Source: Chloroflexota bacterium
GTDB taxonomy: Bacteria > Chloroflexota > UBA6077 > FW602-bin22 > JACPRP01
DNA length: 64,000 nt
Assembly: GCA_023480885.1 (NCBI GenBank)
Contig: JAMCWX010000046.1
Coordinates: 62,001 to 126,000 of the forward strand
Direction of reading: 5' to 3'
Made by a program: the position numbers and the translations under genes. Of this stretch, positions 45,187-53,659 are shown one piece after another. The first letter of the stretch is position 1. Every line of letters starts with the position of its first letter. The notes beneath the pieces are model-generated. The model was given only the letters and a program-made list of their open reading frames with translations. It was not told the DNA's origin and did no database searches.

Positions 45187-46119
45187 ATGCCATTGGAATT
45201 CACCTCCGCAGAAAAGGCTCTGCTTCATTCTAAGGGCGCAGATGCCGATGCGCAGTCATATGTAGCCCGTGAGCGATTGATTCGCACCGCAATGAAAACC
45301 GAGAAGGGCCGAATGCTGCTTGGTGCCGAAACTGTGCCCTTCATTCGCCAGACCGTCGACTACCAATCAATTGCACGCAAAATCTTCGTCGTCGACACCT
45401 ACGAGCAGGGTAGCCGCGAAGACTACGATAAGCAGCCGATAGTTGAGGCGTATGTGCTCGGCCCCAATGGCGATATCATTCGCTACGACGTTGGCCGCGA
45501 CACATTCTCGCTGTACCCGTTCAAAGTCGCCGTCAATCCTCGCGAGGACAAACTGCGCTATGTCAGGCGCCGCTATGCGATGCTCGATCAGATTCAACAG
45601 AAGGCGTCTCAGGCGATATGGATCACCGAGGATACGAAGTGCTTTGCACTTCTCAGCGCTGCACTGCCTGCGTCACACGCAATCACAGTTTCTGGCGGCA
45701 AACTTCTCAAGACCCATCTCTCTGATGCATTCGCTCACGTTGAGCATCACGGCAATATGCTGAGAGTAGCAACCGTACTTGTTGACCCAAAGGCACTCGG
45801 TGACATTCGTAACTGGGACTACTCCGGGTGGAGCGATTCCACCCGCGAGGAGATGGAGACGACTGGCAAGGTTGGCCGGATGTGGGGAGCGGACTTCTAC
45901 GCCGTGCCTCTGCCTGGCTACGATACCGCGACCTATGGCACAGTATTCTGCCTCGCGGCCCCGGAGTATCTCGGCATCCTGTTGGAGTACCTGCCGCTGG
46001 ATGTTGAAGACGATCCGATGGCCCGCTACGAGCAAGCTTTCGGCTTCGTCTACTCTGAGGCTATCGGCCTTGGCGTCGGCAATCCAAATGGGGCTGTCAA
46101 GGTTTCCGTGGCTGCATAG
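45187..46119 (+). CDS. major capsid protein
   Basis: 310 residues from ATG 45187 after AAAGGGGGAAATCTACG. Order (decoration protein, capsid, terminator) and sequence character fit an HK97-fold capsid protein of the contractile-tail type: EKGRMLLGAETVPFIRQTVDYQSIARKIFVV, KVAVNPREDKLRYVRRRYAMLDQIQQKASQAIW, then WGADFYAVPLPGYDTATYGTVFCLAAPEYLGILLEYLPLDVEDDPM near the end. It is followed by a strong terminator-like hairpin, as is common after capsid genes. Confidence 0.75.
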   Translation: MPLEFTSAEKALLHSKGADADAQSYVARERLIRTAMKTEKGRMLLGAETVPFIRQTVDYQSIARKIFVVDTYEQGSREDYDKQPIVEAYVLGPNGDIIRYDVGRDTFSLYPFKVAVNPREDKLRYVRRRYAMLDQIQQKASQAIWITEDTKCFALLSAALPASHAITVSGGKLLKTHLSDAFAHVEHHGNMLRVATVLVDPKALGDIRNWDYSGWSDSTREEMETTGKVGRMWGADFYAVPLPGYDTATYGTVFCLAAPEYLGILLEYLPLDVEDDPMARYEQAFGFVYSEAIGLGVGNPNGAVKVSVAA

Positions 46120-46150
46120 TCGGCTATCTATTGACCTGTTAGGGGGATAT

Positions 46151-46178
46151 GGGCTCAGGTTAACCACAGCCTGAGCCC
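46151..46178 (+). terminator. hairpin after the capsid gene
   Basis: 9-bp perfect stem GGGCTCAGG/CCTGAGCCC with a 10-nt loop. Followed by TCAGAAAAG rather than a T-run, so it may be a partial terminator or an mRNA-stabilising hairpin. Confidence 0.6.
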
Positions 46179-46199
46179 TCAGAAAAGTTGGAGGTGTTT

Positions 46200-46598
46200 A
46201 TGTTTCGTTTCAAGGTGGTCGAGGGCTCGGTGTATATTACGGACATGGAAGCGAGGCACGGGCCAGATGAGGAGTTTACGCTTGCCGATAGTCTGGCAAG
46301 AGGCAGTATGGGCATTGCCTCACTTATTGGAGCAGGGAAGATTCGTGTCGTGCACAGCGATGCTGATGATCCACTGGTGATCGAAGATCGGTACGTTACC
46401 ACAGGTTTTGAGGCGCACAGGCACGTTGCAGTTCAATCCGTATACGAACTGGCTAAGGAAAAGAGGCTCAAAGAATTGGGTCGAGCCGAGGGGATAGCGC
46501 CCTACGATGGCTCATTCGATGATGTTCCTGATTCCAGCGTGACTTCCAACTCTGAGCAAGACAACTCTGCTGAGCCCAGGCGCAAATCTCGGAAATAG
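46200..46598 (+). CDS. hypothetical head-to-tail region protein
   Basis: 132 residues from ATG 46200 after GGAGGTGTTT. Beta-rich start FRFKVVEGSVYITDMEARHGPDEEFTLAD, then a helical and finally disordered basic tail (EPRRKSRK). Location after the capsid gene is typical of a small connector-accessory protein. Confidence 0.55.
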   Translation: MFRFKVVEGSVYITDMEARHGPDEEFTLADSLARGSMGIASLIGAGKIRVVHSDADDPLVIEDRYVTTGFEAHRHVAVQSVYELAKEKRLKELGRAEGIAPYDGSFDDVPDSSVTSNSEQDNSAEPRRKSRK

Positions 46599-46610
46599 TG
46601 AGGCATCGCC

Positions 46611-47066
46611 ATGGCCCTGGCCGACTTAATCGCTCGTCTGCGCGTTCAGCTTCAAGATGTCGTTCCTGCAAGCTATGACTTCGACGATTCCGCCTATACC
46701 GAGTTTTTCAATGTAGGAATGGATGAACTGAACATCAGACTGAATACAGCCTATACGGTTGACGATTTTCCTGTCCAGTGGACGGCGGCGGTGCTCTGCG
46801 CTGCCAAGATAGCCACGGTCAGGGCGCTCGTGCACGACACGGCGAAGATGATTAGCAACTCCGTGCAGGGTCAGGCGGTCAACGTCAACGAACTTAATCG
46901 CAACTTTACGGCAGAACTCGCACTCGCTCAGCAGCAGTTGGAGACATATCTCCTGGCCATTGAGAAGTGGCAGCAGGGCACACAAAGCCCGTACAGCGCA
47001 GCCTTGCTGTACCAGCGTTCCTGGGCGAGACGTAATCCGCGCATTAGCCGTGTCGAGAATTACTGA
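46611..47066 (+). CDS. head-tail connector protein
   Basis: 151 residues from ATG 46611. Mostly helical (LADLIARLRVQLQDVVPASYDFDDSAYTEFFNVGMDELNIRLN... AAVLCAAKIATVRALVHD), the usual gp6/gp15-like adaptor form. First of four connector/completion genes between capsid and sheath. Its end overlaps the next start by one base. Confidence 0.6.
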   Translation: MALADLIARLRVQLQDVVPASYDFDDSAYTEFFNVGMDELNIRLNTAYTVDDFPVQWTAAVLCAAKIATVRALVHDTAKMISNSVQGQAVNVNELNRNFTAELALAQQQLETYLLAIEKWQQGTQSPYSAALLYQRSWARRNPRISRVENY

Positions 47067-47569
47067 TGGTAACGGGAATCAAGTATGCCAAGACGCCGCC
47101 GCAGAAGTACATCGACCAGGCGCCACGGCAGACGGAGTGGCTGGCAGAGGCGCAGCCGAGCGTGAAGTTGCGACGCATCCTGACGAGCGGGACGAGGTGC
47201 CCTGATTGCTGGGATAATGTCACACAGTCCTGTAACAATCCGAACTGCCTCACTTGTTACGGAACTGGCTGGAGTGGTGGCTATGCTGCACAGGAAAGCG
47301 TCAAGGTCGGCATCAGCCAACCGAACATGGTAGATCAGAAAGCCTGGACGGCCATAGGGTTTATCCAGGTTGAGATGGGAATCGTCGGATGGTGCGCACC
47401 GAGCGTGAACATCAAGCCACGGGATATGATCGTCGATGGCGGCGGGAAGCGTTATGTGGTTGCCGAGCAGGTCAACAACGTTGGGCTTTTGGGGACTGCA
47501 GTCAGGCAGTACTTCGAGCTAGAAGAGCGTGAGATAGACGACATCACCTACAGCGTGCCAATAACCTAG
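47066..47569 (+). CDS. head-closure-type protein with zinc ribbon
   Basis: 167 residues from ATG 47066. The middle contains CPDCWDNVTQSCNNPNCLTCYGTGW, a zinc ribbon of the kind in some head-closure proteins, and a beta-rich C-terminal part (VGWCAPSVNIKPRDMIVDGGGKRYVVAEQVNNVGLLG). Second of the connector genes. Confidence 0.6.
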   Translation: MVTGIKYAKTPPQKYIDQAPRQTEWLAEAQPSVKLRRILTSGTRCPDCWDNVTQSCNNPNCLTCYGTGWSGGYAAQESVKVGISQPNMVDQKAWTAIGFIQVEMGIVGWCAPSVNIKPRDMIVDGGGKRYVVAEQVNNVGLLGTAVRQYFELEEREIDDITYSVPIT

Positions 47570-47590
47570 AACTGAAAGGGGGATACCCAA

Positions 47591-47815
47591 ATGTCGAATA
47601 GATCAACCAGATTAGCTCAGCTTATCGAGGAGCATAATAAACTTGTAACTGATGTGGCTAATCTTGTTACACTGGTCACCGAGCTAAAGGCCGATATGAG
47701 CGCTCACGTTCACGGTGGCGTGACAGCAGGGGCAGCCAATACGGCAGCAGCGCCAATCATAGCGGCTGCCGACGTGGTACAGTCCAGCGCAACCGTGATT
47801 GCCGACATACTCTAA
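47591..47815 (+). CDS. small coiled-coil structural protein
   Basis: 74 residues from ATG 47591 after AAAGGGGGATACCCAA. A heptad helix (LAQLIEEHNKLVTDVANLVTLVTELKADM) followed by a SAHVHGGVTAGAANTAAAP segment of the kind seen in trimeric phage appendages. Possibly a small collar or whisker component. Confidence 0.55.
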   Translation: MSNRSTRLAQLIEEHNKLVTDVANLVTLVTELKADMSAHVHGGVTAGAANTAAAPIIAAADVVQSSATVIADIL

Positions 47816-47816
47816 A

Positions 47817-48251
47817 ATGCAATTCGACATCAAGGGTGACGGCCTGGATTTGTTGATGGGAATGTTCTCTGCGGAGGAGATGCAGCGGCGTGCGCAGCAA
47901 TACTTGCGCGACGTGATACCCTCCGCCACAGAAGAGGCGAATAACCTCCTTCAGGCTCAGCCCTTGATTGATGGACAAGCTTCCTGGCAGATGAATGATG
48001 CGAATAGCGTTTCGATTATCGCAAAAGTCAAGTCGGCACTCGGAAGTATCAGGCTACCTTTCGGCGTGAAGCGGATCAAACTCATTCCGAAACGTGGCGG
48101 AGCATCGATAGTCCTGGTGAGCAAAGAGCGAGCTGATCGATCAACAGAACAGGAACAGCCAAGTGTCCTGGAGCAGGCTTGGGATGCACCGCAAGTAACA
48201 CAGACACGAGAAGAGGCGAAGCGCCGTCTCTTCCAGTTGAGGCAAGAATGA
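47817..48251 (+). CDS. tail completion / neck protein
   Basis: 144 residues from ATG 47817, one base after the previous stop; there is no clear Shine-Dalgarno site, and TTG 47799 is an alternative. Begins QFDIKGDGLDLLMGMFSAEEMQRRAQQYLRDVIP, like HK97 gp10-type proteins, and ends in a basic helix. Overlaps the next gene by ATGA. Confidence 0.55.
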   Translation: MQFDIKGDGLDLLMGMFSAEEMQRRAQQYLRDVIPSATEEANNLLQAQPLIDGQASWQMNDANSVSIIAKVKSALGSIRLPFGVKRIKLIPKRGGASIVLVSKERADRSTEQEQPSVLEQAWDAPQVTQTREEAKRRLFQLRQE

Positions 48252-48808
48252 TTTATGGGCTTCGAGAATATGTAGTCAATCAAACCATAACGCGCCTGGG
48301 GCAAATGCTGACGGGCTTCGTGCCGGCCGTGCAACTCGCGGGGCAACACTCGCTGGTAAAGCTCACCTATCCGAATGTATACGTCGTGGCAAAACTGCCG
48401 AGTTTTTCCAGTAGCGTGCTGGGCGACTTCTGGGGAGATGAGCAGCAGCCCGACGGCACCTGGCAGGAAAGTTACTCGGTCAAGGTGCCCAATCTCAGCG
48501 TGCTACTCAACGTGTCTGCCAAGAATGAAATCGAACGCAACAAGGTGACGGATAAGATCGTCAACACGATCCTACTCGGCAAGAACGCGACTGATGTGCT
48601 CTGGCGCGACGTGCTCTACGCTGATGGCCTGCAACTCAAAACTGTCTCCCTGGCTGCTGAGAGCGAGGAGAACACGCCGCAAGAGGGGAAGATCTTTCAC
48701 GCGCAACTCGCATTGAGCGTAGACACGGAGTTCAAGGCGACGATCACAGATCAGGCAGTCAGTCTGGTTACACTGACGGGCAATGTCGTCGTGACAACGA
48801 CTATCTAA
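48248..48808 (+). CDS. tail terminator-like protein
   Basis: 186 residues from ATG 48248 (overlap). Mixed alpha/beta with a long central helix (KNEIERNKVTDKIVNTILLG) and a beta-rich C-terminus (HAQLALSVDTEFKATITDQAVSLVTLTGNVVV). Last gene before the sheath, the usual place for the tail terminator. Assignment is mainly positional. Confidence 0.55.
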   Translation: MIYGLREYVVNQTITRLGQMLTGFVPAVQLAGQHSLVKLTYPNVYVVAKLPSFSSSVLGDFWGDEQQPDGTWQESYSVKVPNLSVLLNVSAKNEIERNKVTDKIVNTILLGKNATDVLWRDVLYADGLQLKTVSLAAESEENTPQEGKIFHAQLALSVDTEFKATITDQAVSLVTLTGNVVVTTTI

Positions 48809-48830
48809 CTCCGAGAGAGGGGTGATTGTT

Positions 48831-50213
48831 ATGGCATACAAGGTTCCAGGCGTTTACACTACCCAGAGAACCGCACCCAACATCGTGAGCCTAGGGCTCG
48901 AAACCAAGGTGCTTGCCCTCGTGGGTACGGCTCCAAAGGGCAGTGATAATCCGCTTTATTTCTATAGCGCTGCTGATGCGTTCGCAGAGCACGGCAGCCC
49001 GGCCGATGCTGCCAGTGCCGGCTACACCCTGCCTTTGGCGATTCAACTCGCCTTCGAGAACAACGCGCAAGTGGTCTGCGTGGCCCGAGCGGGGGCGGTC
49101 AAGTCATCTCATACCTTCCTGAGTGGTGTGACCCCCGTGATTACCTTCACGGCGGCGCCTCATTATGCGGGCACTAGCGGCAACAGCATCACGGTGGCCA
49201 TCGCGGCGGGCACCCTGAGCGGGGTCAAAGTAACCGTCACGGCCCCTGATGGCGTGACGACCGAAACGTTTGATAACCTGGCCGACAATACGGCCATCGT
49301 CAACGCCGTGAATCAATCTAGCGCCATCGTCACGGCTGCGGTCGTGGCCGCTACTCCCCTCGCGGATATCATCGTCGCCACGGCACTTTCTGGCGGCAAT
49401 GACGGCAAGGCGGCTGATAGCACGGCGCTTCAGGCGGCAATCACGAACCTAGAAACCAAGGAAGTCGATATCGTGGCCATAATGGCAGGTGACACAACCA
49501 CGCTCACGGCTGCCAAGACGCACGTGGACACTATGTCCAGCAGCACGAACCGCAAGGAACGCATCCTGATCGCTGGTCTGGCGCGCGGGTCGACGAGTAC
49601 GCAGGTTCAGACGCAGGGGACAAATTTCGCGGATGGTAGGTGTGTTGTGGTTGCCCCTGCGACCCTGAAGAAGTACAACCCTTCGACGCAACTCGTTGAA
49701 CTCGTCGACGGCTTCTACCTCGCGGCGGCGATCGGCGGCCTGGCAGCGGGGCTCAGTCCCGAGATGCCCCTAACGCGTCGCGCTGTGAACGGCTTCGATT
49801 CGCTGGCCGACATTTACACCGTGTCCACAATGAACACCCTCGCGGAGAACGGCGTAATGGTCATCCATAACTCACGGGGCATCAGGGTTAGACACGGGCT
49901 TACAACTGCAGCGGTCGGTGACACGTTCTCTGAGCTTAGCGTGAGACGTGCTGATGATCACGTGCGCAAGTACATCAGGGAGGCTCTCGATAGCTTCGTG
50001 GGCCAGCCGTCGCGCGTCGATACAGCGGTAGTGATCCGTGAAGCAGCTAAGTCGGCTCTAACTGAGTTAGTCAATAAGGAGAAGATAGCGGCCTGGGCTT
50101 CTGTGACCTGCACGCAGAACGCAGTCACGCCAACACAGTACGACGTGATCTACTCATACAAGCCGGCCTGGCCCGTGAACTTCATTGAGGTTAGCTATTC
50201 GATTGAACTTTAG
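48831..50213 (+). CDS. contractile tail sheath protein
   Basis: 460 residues from ATG 48831 after GAGAGGGGTGATTGTT. MAYKVPGVYTTQRT is the classical sheath N-terminus. The fold continues with ALVGTAPKGSDNPLYF, PLAIQLAFENNAQVVCVARAG, an inserted beta domain, and a C-terminal ELSVRRADDHVRKYIREALDSFVGQPSR ... PVNFIEVSYSIEL. This defines the phage as myovirus-type. Followed directly by the tail tube gene. Confidence 0.9.
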   Translation: MAYKVPGVYTTQRTAPNIVSLGLETKVLALVGTAPKGSDNPLYFYSAADAFAEHGSPADAASAGYTLPLAIQLAFENNAQVVCVARAGAVKSSHTFLSGVTPVITFTAAPHYAGTSGNSITVAIAAGTLSGVKVTVTAPDGVTTETFDNLADNTAIVNAVNQSSAIVTAAVVAATPLADIIVATALSGGNDGKAADSTALQAAITNLETKEVDIVAIMAGDTTTLTAAKTHVDTMSSSTNRKERILIAGLARGSTSTQVQTQGTNFADGRCVVVAPATLKKYNPSTQLVELVDGFYLAAAIGGLAAGLSPEMPLTRRAVNGFDSLADIYTVSTMNTLAENGVMVIHNSRGIRVRHGLTTAAVGDTFSELSVRRADDHVRKYIREALDSFVGQPSRVDTAVVIREAAKSALTELVNKEKIAAWASVTCTQNAVTPTQYDVIYSYKPAWPVNFIEVSYSIEL

Positions 50214-50230
50214 AGTGAGGAGGTGCTGCT

Positions 50231-50659
50231 ATGCCTGACGCTCAAGTTTCAGGTCGGCACTATAACATACTGATCGGCGGCAAGCGTGTCGGCGGCTTGC
50301 AATCCGTCCAGGCGACGGAGAACTTCGACACGGCGCGCTCCTGGGAGATCGGGAGCGACTTGCAGTACAAGACGCCTGGCCATCGCAGTGGCAAGGGTAC
50401 ACTGAACCGCATCTATCTCAAGAAGTCCGATATCAAAAGCATCCTCAAGCCAGATGGTGTCACCGACTGGGACGGCGACCTACGCGGCGTGCTCTTTGAC
50501 ATCGTGGAGACGATCAAAGACCCGCTGACCAGCGCAGTGGTGGAAGTCGCGACCTACGTCAACTGCACGGTCGACAGCATCACATGGAACCAGAGCGATC
50601 CCGTGGCGCTACGGAGCGAAAATGCGCCGTTTACCTTCGAGTACAAAAGAACGAGCTAA
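50231..50659 (+). CDS. tail tube protein
   Basis: 142 residues from ATG 50231 after GAGGAGGTGCTGCT. Beta-sandwich composition (HYNILIGGKRVGGLQSVQATENFDTARSWEIGS... GVLFDIVETIKDPLTSAVVEVATYVNCTVDSITWNQSDPVALRSENAPFTFEY) is typical of contractile tail tubes. Sheath-tube order is canonical. Confidence 0.82.
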   Translation: MPDAQVSGRHYNILIGGKRVGGLQSVQATENFDTARSWEIGSDLQYKTPGHRSGKGTLNRIYLKKSDIKSILKPDGVTDWDGDLRGVLFDIVETIKDPLTSAVVEVATYVNCTVDSITWNQSDPVALRSENAPFTFEYKRTS

Positions 50660-50704
50660 TTCGAAGGTTGTTGGGGCAAATAATGTGGTGCTTTCCCGAA
50701 AGGG

Positions 50705-50713
50705 TGCTATAAT
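50705..50713 (+). promoter_or_regulatory. extended -10 promoter of the lipoprotein moron
   Basis: TGC-TATAAT, a consensus extended -10 located between the tube gene and the lipoprotein start, within an otherwise continuous tail operon. The -35 at 17 nt (GTGGTG) is poor. Confidence 0.5.
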
Positions 50714-50744
50714 GCTGGCAAAAAGCATAGGAGGTAGGCGAACA

Positions 50745-51290
50745 ATGGTAGGCAAATCAGGGGGCTTTTTGCGGGCAGCGACGATGCGGCGGGCGTTGGC
50801 GCAGGGGATGTGGGCGATGGTCGGAGTAATCGTCATTGGTTTACTTCTGTCAGGTTGCGGATCATCTCTATTTGCGTCTGCTACACCAACTCCAGATCAG
50901 GCAACAGTTTGGCGAACGGTTCAAGCCAATGTGCCCGAAGTCAGAGATGTTTCACTTTTTGAGGCAAGAAAGGTAATGAGCTTACTGGGGCCAGATGTTG
51001 AGTGGCTTGACGTAATGGTTCAGATAAGCGGCAAGCGGGGTACCGATGCGATTAAGATGCAGCAAATGCTGCATATCACAGAAGATGAAATGCGAACACG
51101 GCCAAGTATCGTGTTGGAGAAGATGTTTGCATATCTCCGCAACGTTAGCACTAACAGCAATCCCAGCATAGCAAAGGCTATTGCATTTGAGATTATGACA
51201 AAATATCTTCTGATCAACATTGATTTGAAAACCGCAGATAGACTCATAGAATTAGCTTTCTCTTCATCTGCACCCTCTCCATCAAGATAA
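50745..51290 (+). CDS. lipoprotein moron (possible superinfection exclusion)
   Basis: 181 residues from ATG 50745 after AGGAGGTAGGCGAACA. N-terminus: basic residues, hydrophobic helix WAMVGVIVIGLLL, then lipobox LSGC followed by GSS, a bacterial lipoprotein signal. The mature part is soluble and helical (EVRDVSLFEARKVMSLLGPDVEWLDVMVQI). It interrupts the tube-chaperone gene order and has its own -10, the signature of a moron expressed in the lysogen. Prophage lipoproteins in other systems block superinfecting phages. That function is inferred here. Confidence 0.65.
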   Translation: MVGKSGGFLRAATMRRALAQGMWAMVGVIVIGLLLSGCGSSLFASATPTPDQATVWRTVQANVPEVRDVSLFEARKVMSLLGPDVEWLDVMVQISGKRGTDAIKMQQMLHITEDEMRTRPSIVLEKMFAYLRNVSTNSNPSIAKAIAFEIMTKYLLINIDLKTADRLIELAFSSSAPSPSR

Positions 51291-51361
51291 TTCGTTAAAA
51301 CGGTGACGGGTGATGTGCTGATAACCCTCTTGTTTATTACGTGATACGGAGGTAACCGAAA

Positions 51362-51718
51362 ATGACAGAAGCTAACACAGATGATCCCCTGATCCAAGTC
51401 TTTGGCGGAGTAATGATTGGCTCAGCGCGGGTGATGGGCATAGATGTCAAAATGCGAACCCTCACGAGTAGCGAAGTCCAGGACATACTGGCGCAGTGTC
51501 AGTCCATCCAGGATACGCCGTTACGACTTCACAAGGAAATGAGCCTAACCCTTGCGTACTCCCTTTTAGAAGTGGCTGGCAACGCACTCCCAGAATTGAT
51601 CGGTGAGCGAGTGACACTGATCGGTAGCTGGCGCCAGACGATCATCGACAAATTAGCTACTGCCTATGGGGAATTAACCCAAAAAGAGCGGCTGTTAATC
51701 GATGAACTAAAAAACTGA
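51362..51718 (+). CDS. tail assembly chaperone, upstream part
   Basis: 118 residues from ATG 51362 after ACGGAGGTAACCGAAA. Helical protein (SSEVQDILAQCQSIQDTPLRLHKEMSLTLAYSLLEVAGNAL). Together with the next frame and the A-AAA-AAC slippery site it forms the gpG/gpGT-type pair that loads the tape measure protein. Located exactly between tube and tape measure, as in other long-tailed phages. Confidence 0.8.
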   Translation: MTEANTDDPLIQVFGGVMIGSARVMGIDVKMRTLTSSEVQDILAQCQSIQDTPLRLHKEMSLTLAYSLLEVAGNALPELIGERVTLIGSWRQTIIDKLATAYGELTQKERLLIDELKN

Positions 51719-51754
51719 CTTCCGACCCTCGCAGTCGAAACTTGTGGAGGGTCG
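51709..51754 (+). promoter_or_regulatory. -1 programmed frameshift site (tail chaperone)
   Basis: A-AAA-AAC (51709-51715) in zero-frame phase, immediately before TGA. A 7-nt spacer follows, then an 8-bp stem CGACCCTC (51723-51730) / GAGGGTCG (51747-51754). The -1 frame is open through 52032. Matches the conserved tail-chaperone frameshift of dsDNA phages. Confidence 0.88.
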
Positions 51755-52032
51755 TGACTGGCTGTAGCTTGTGGCGCGACCGAGATATTACGCCACTTCA
51801 GATGACCTGGGCGATGATGAATGCCCAGCAAGATGAACGTGAAATAGTAGAGCGGGAGAGTAGGCTATACAAGGCTCTATACAACATCGTTCACGGTAAC
51901 CCCGAAAAGACGGGGGCGTTGCTCTTTGGGCAAAGAGAGGTTTCCATAGATCCGGACTTTGAGGCTGAAATGAATAGCGATTTGTGGTGGGGTGAAGCTG
52001 ACGAGTCGAAAGGAATAAACTGGAATGATTGA
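51715..52032 (+). CDS. tail assembly chaperone, frameshifted extension
   Basis: 106 codons in the -1 frame. A TTG at 51742 exists, but translation is expected mainly by frameshift. LWRDRDITPLQMTWAMMNAQQDEREIVERES and a Trp-rich acidic end. Overlaps the tape measure start by 8 bp. The fused protein is thought to coat the tape measure during tail assembly. Confidence 0.8.
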   Translation: MTSDPRSRNLWRVVTGCSLWRDRDITPLQMTWAMMNAQQDEREIVERESRLYKALYNIVHGNPEKTGALLFGQREVSIDPDFEAEMNSDLWWGEADESKGINWND

Positions 52033-53656
52033 CCCGAAGGTACAGCAAGAGGTAGTTCAACTCAGAGCCGAAGTCAATGTCCCGTCAGAAGGTATCTATG
52101 ATGGTGCTCAGAAAATGGGCTACCTCAGCACCAGCGTCAAGGACACAGGGAAAAGCATTAACGAAACATCCGACATGTTCAACAAGCTCAGAAGTGAGTT
52201 GTTTCTTGTGACAGGGATGTTGGGATTCAGCTTCCCCCAAGCAATTAGCGCTAGCGCTGTTGCGATGGCGGCATTAAATGTCAGCGAGCGTGCGGCGCAA
52301 CTGCGTCAGTATGAAAAGGTTATGACGGGAAGTACCCTGGCGTCTGATGAGTGGGTGAAGAAGAGCGAAGACAGTGTTTTGAGATTGGCCATAGCTAATG
52401 GAATGCTGACGGGAGAGGTGCAAAAGCGGATACTGTTGCTTGGGCAACACCGAATACCGCAGGAGCAATTACTAGGCGCTTTTGATGCCATGCGGTTGGC
52501 GATGTGGGAGCTTGCAACTGATTCTGACACGGCAACACAGATAGTCTCGTTTGCGTTAGCGAGACAAGGCAAATCCATCAACCAGGCCGAATTGGATGTA
52601 GAGAAGTATAGGTTACTTGCTAAGGATATGGGAGTACCAGCGAAAGAATTCGCGAATGCGTTGGCGCAATTGGAGCAACAACTTCCCACAGAATCTATAA
52701 AGATGAGACCAGAAAGCTTGATTCCATTTCTCAAAGAGTTTCACGAGGCGGGCCTTCCAATGCTCGAAACTATCGTTGGCGCACCGTTCCAGAGGCAGCT
52801 ACTTTGGGAGAACCTTCCAGGCGTCGGCATCACCGAAGAGGACATTCAGCAAAGTCCTGAAAGAGCCATGCTCAAAATGATGCAGTTTGCAGAACAGAGT
52901 ACTCATAGCCTTCAGGGCTACCCAAAGGAACGCCGAATGGCGATAGAGAGTCTTCTAAGGGGCGTCTTTGGTTTCAGCACAGAAGAAGGTAAGTTCCTTG
53001 CGGAGGAGTTCGAGAAGGAAATCGACAGCAACATACCCTGGCAGCAAATGGTAGATGCATTGCCGAGGAAGGTTCAGGAAAAGGCGATAGAGGGAGCGCA
53101 ACGACTGCCACAAGCCAAGGCCAAGTCACAACGAGAGGGGAAGGATATACTCGGAGCTGGGAGTCGGTTGGTTCAGGATTACTTTTGGTATCAGTTGGGC
53201 AAGGAATGGAATCAGCGTAGTTGGCAGGAAAAGTCTCAGTTCCTCGTGGGGAGCTTGATTCCTGGCGTTACGCCTCTCCTTTTATCACGTTATGGCTTCC
53301 CTGGGGTAGCAGATGTAGCTACGAACCTCGTGAAGAATTTCACAGAATCGGATTCGCTGAAAGCCTCAATGGTTCCGTCTCATATCGTACGGGGGGCTCC
53401 CGTCAGTGGTGTTTCTGCCAGTTCCGCAGTTGACAGGCTCACCTCCCAGTCTCAACTTCAAGGCATTCCTGCCCATACACCCATCCAGCAGCAACAATCC
53501 AAAGCAGACATCAATCTGCGTATCGAGATTACAGGCGACGCAGCAAGGCAGGCCAGAGTACAGCGTGTCGCAGTACCACAACTTCCAGGGCTCAACATCG
53601 GCGTGGACATCATCGAGAACGGCGTGAATAATATAGGACATCTGTTTGGAAGGTAA
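52025..53656 (+). CDS. tape measure protein
   Basis: 543 residues, mostly helical with hydrophobic patches (LFLVTGMLGFSFPQAISASAVAMAALN; VGSLIPGVTPLLLSRYGFPGVADVATNLV). It follows the chaperones and is the longest helical tail protein, so tape measure is the best call. It is short for a myovirus, suggesting a tail of only about 80 nm by the usual 0.15 nm per residue rule. The C-terminus has a small beta domain (ADINLRIEITGDAARQARVQRV). Confidence 0.8.
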   Translation: MIDPKVQQEVVQLRAEVNVPSEGIYDGAQKMGYLSTSVKDTGKSINETSDMFNKLRSELFLVTGMLGFSFPQAISASAVAMAALNVSERAAQLRQYEKVMTGSTLASDEWVKKSEDSVLRLAIANGMLTGEVQKRILLLGQHRIPQEQLLGAFDAMRLAMWELATDSDTATQIVSFALARQGKSINQAELDVEKYRLLAKDMGVPAKEFANALAQLEQQLPTESIKMRPESLIPFLKEFHEAGLPMLETIVGAPFQRQLLWENLPGVGITEEDIQQSPERAMLKMMQFAEQSTHSLQGYPKERRMAIESLLRGVFGFSTEEGKFLAEEFEKEIDSNIPWQQMVDALPRKVQEKAIEGAQRLPQAKAKSQREGKDILGAGSRLVQDYFWYQLGKEWNQRSWQEKSQFLVGSLIPGVTPLLLSRYGFPGVADVATNLVKNFTESDSLKASMVPSHIVRGAPVSGVSASSAVDRLTSQSQLQGIPAHTPIQQQQSKADINLRIEITGDAARQARVQRVAVPQLPGLNIGVDIIENGVNNIGHLFGR

Positions 53657-53659
53657 AAC

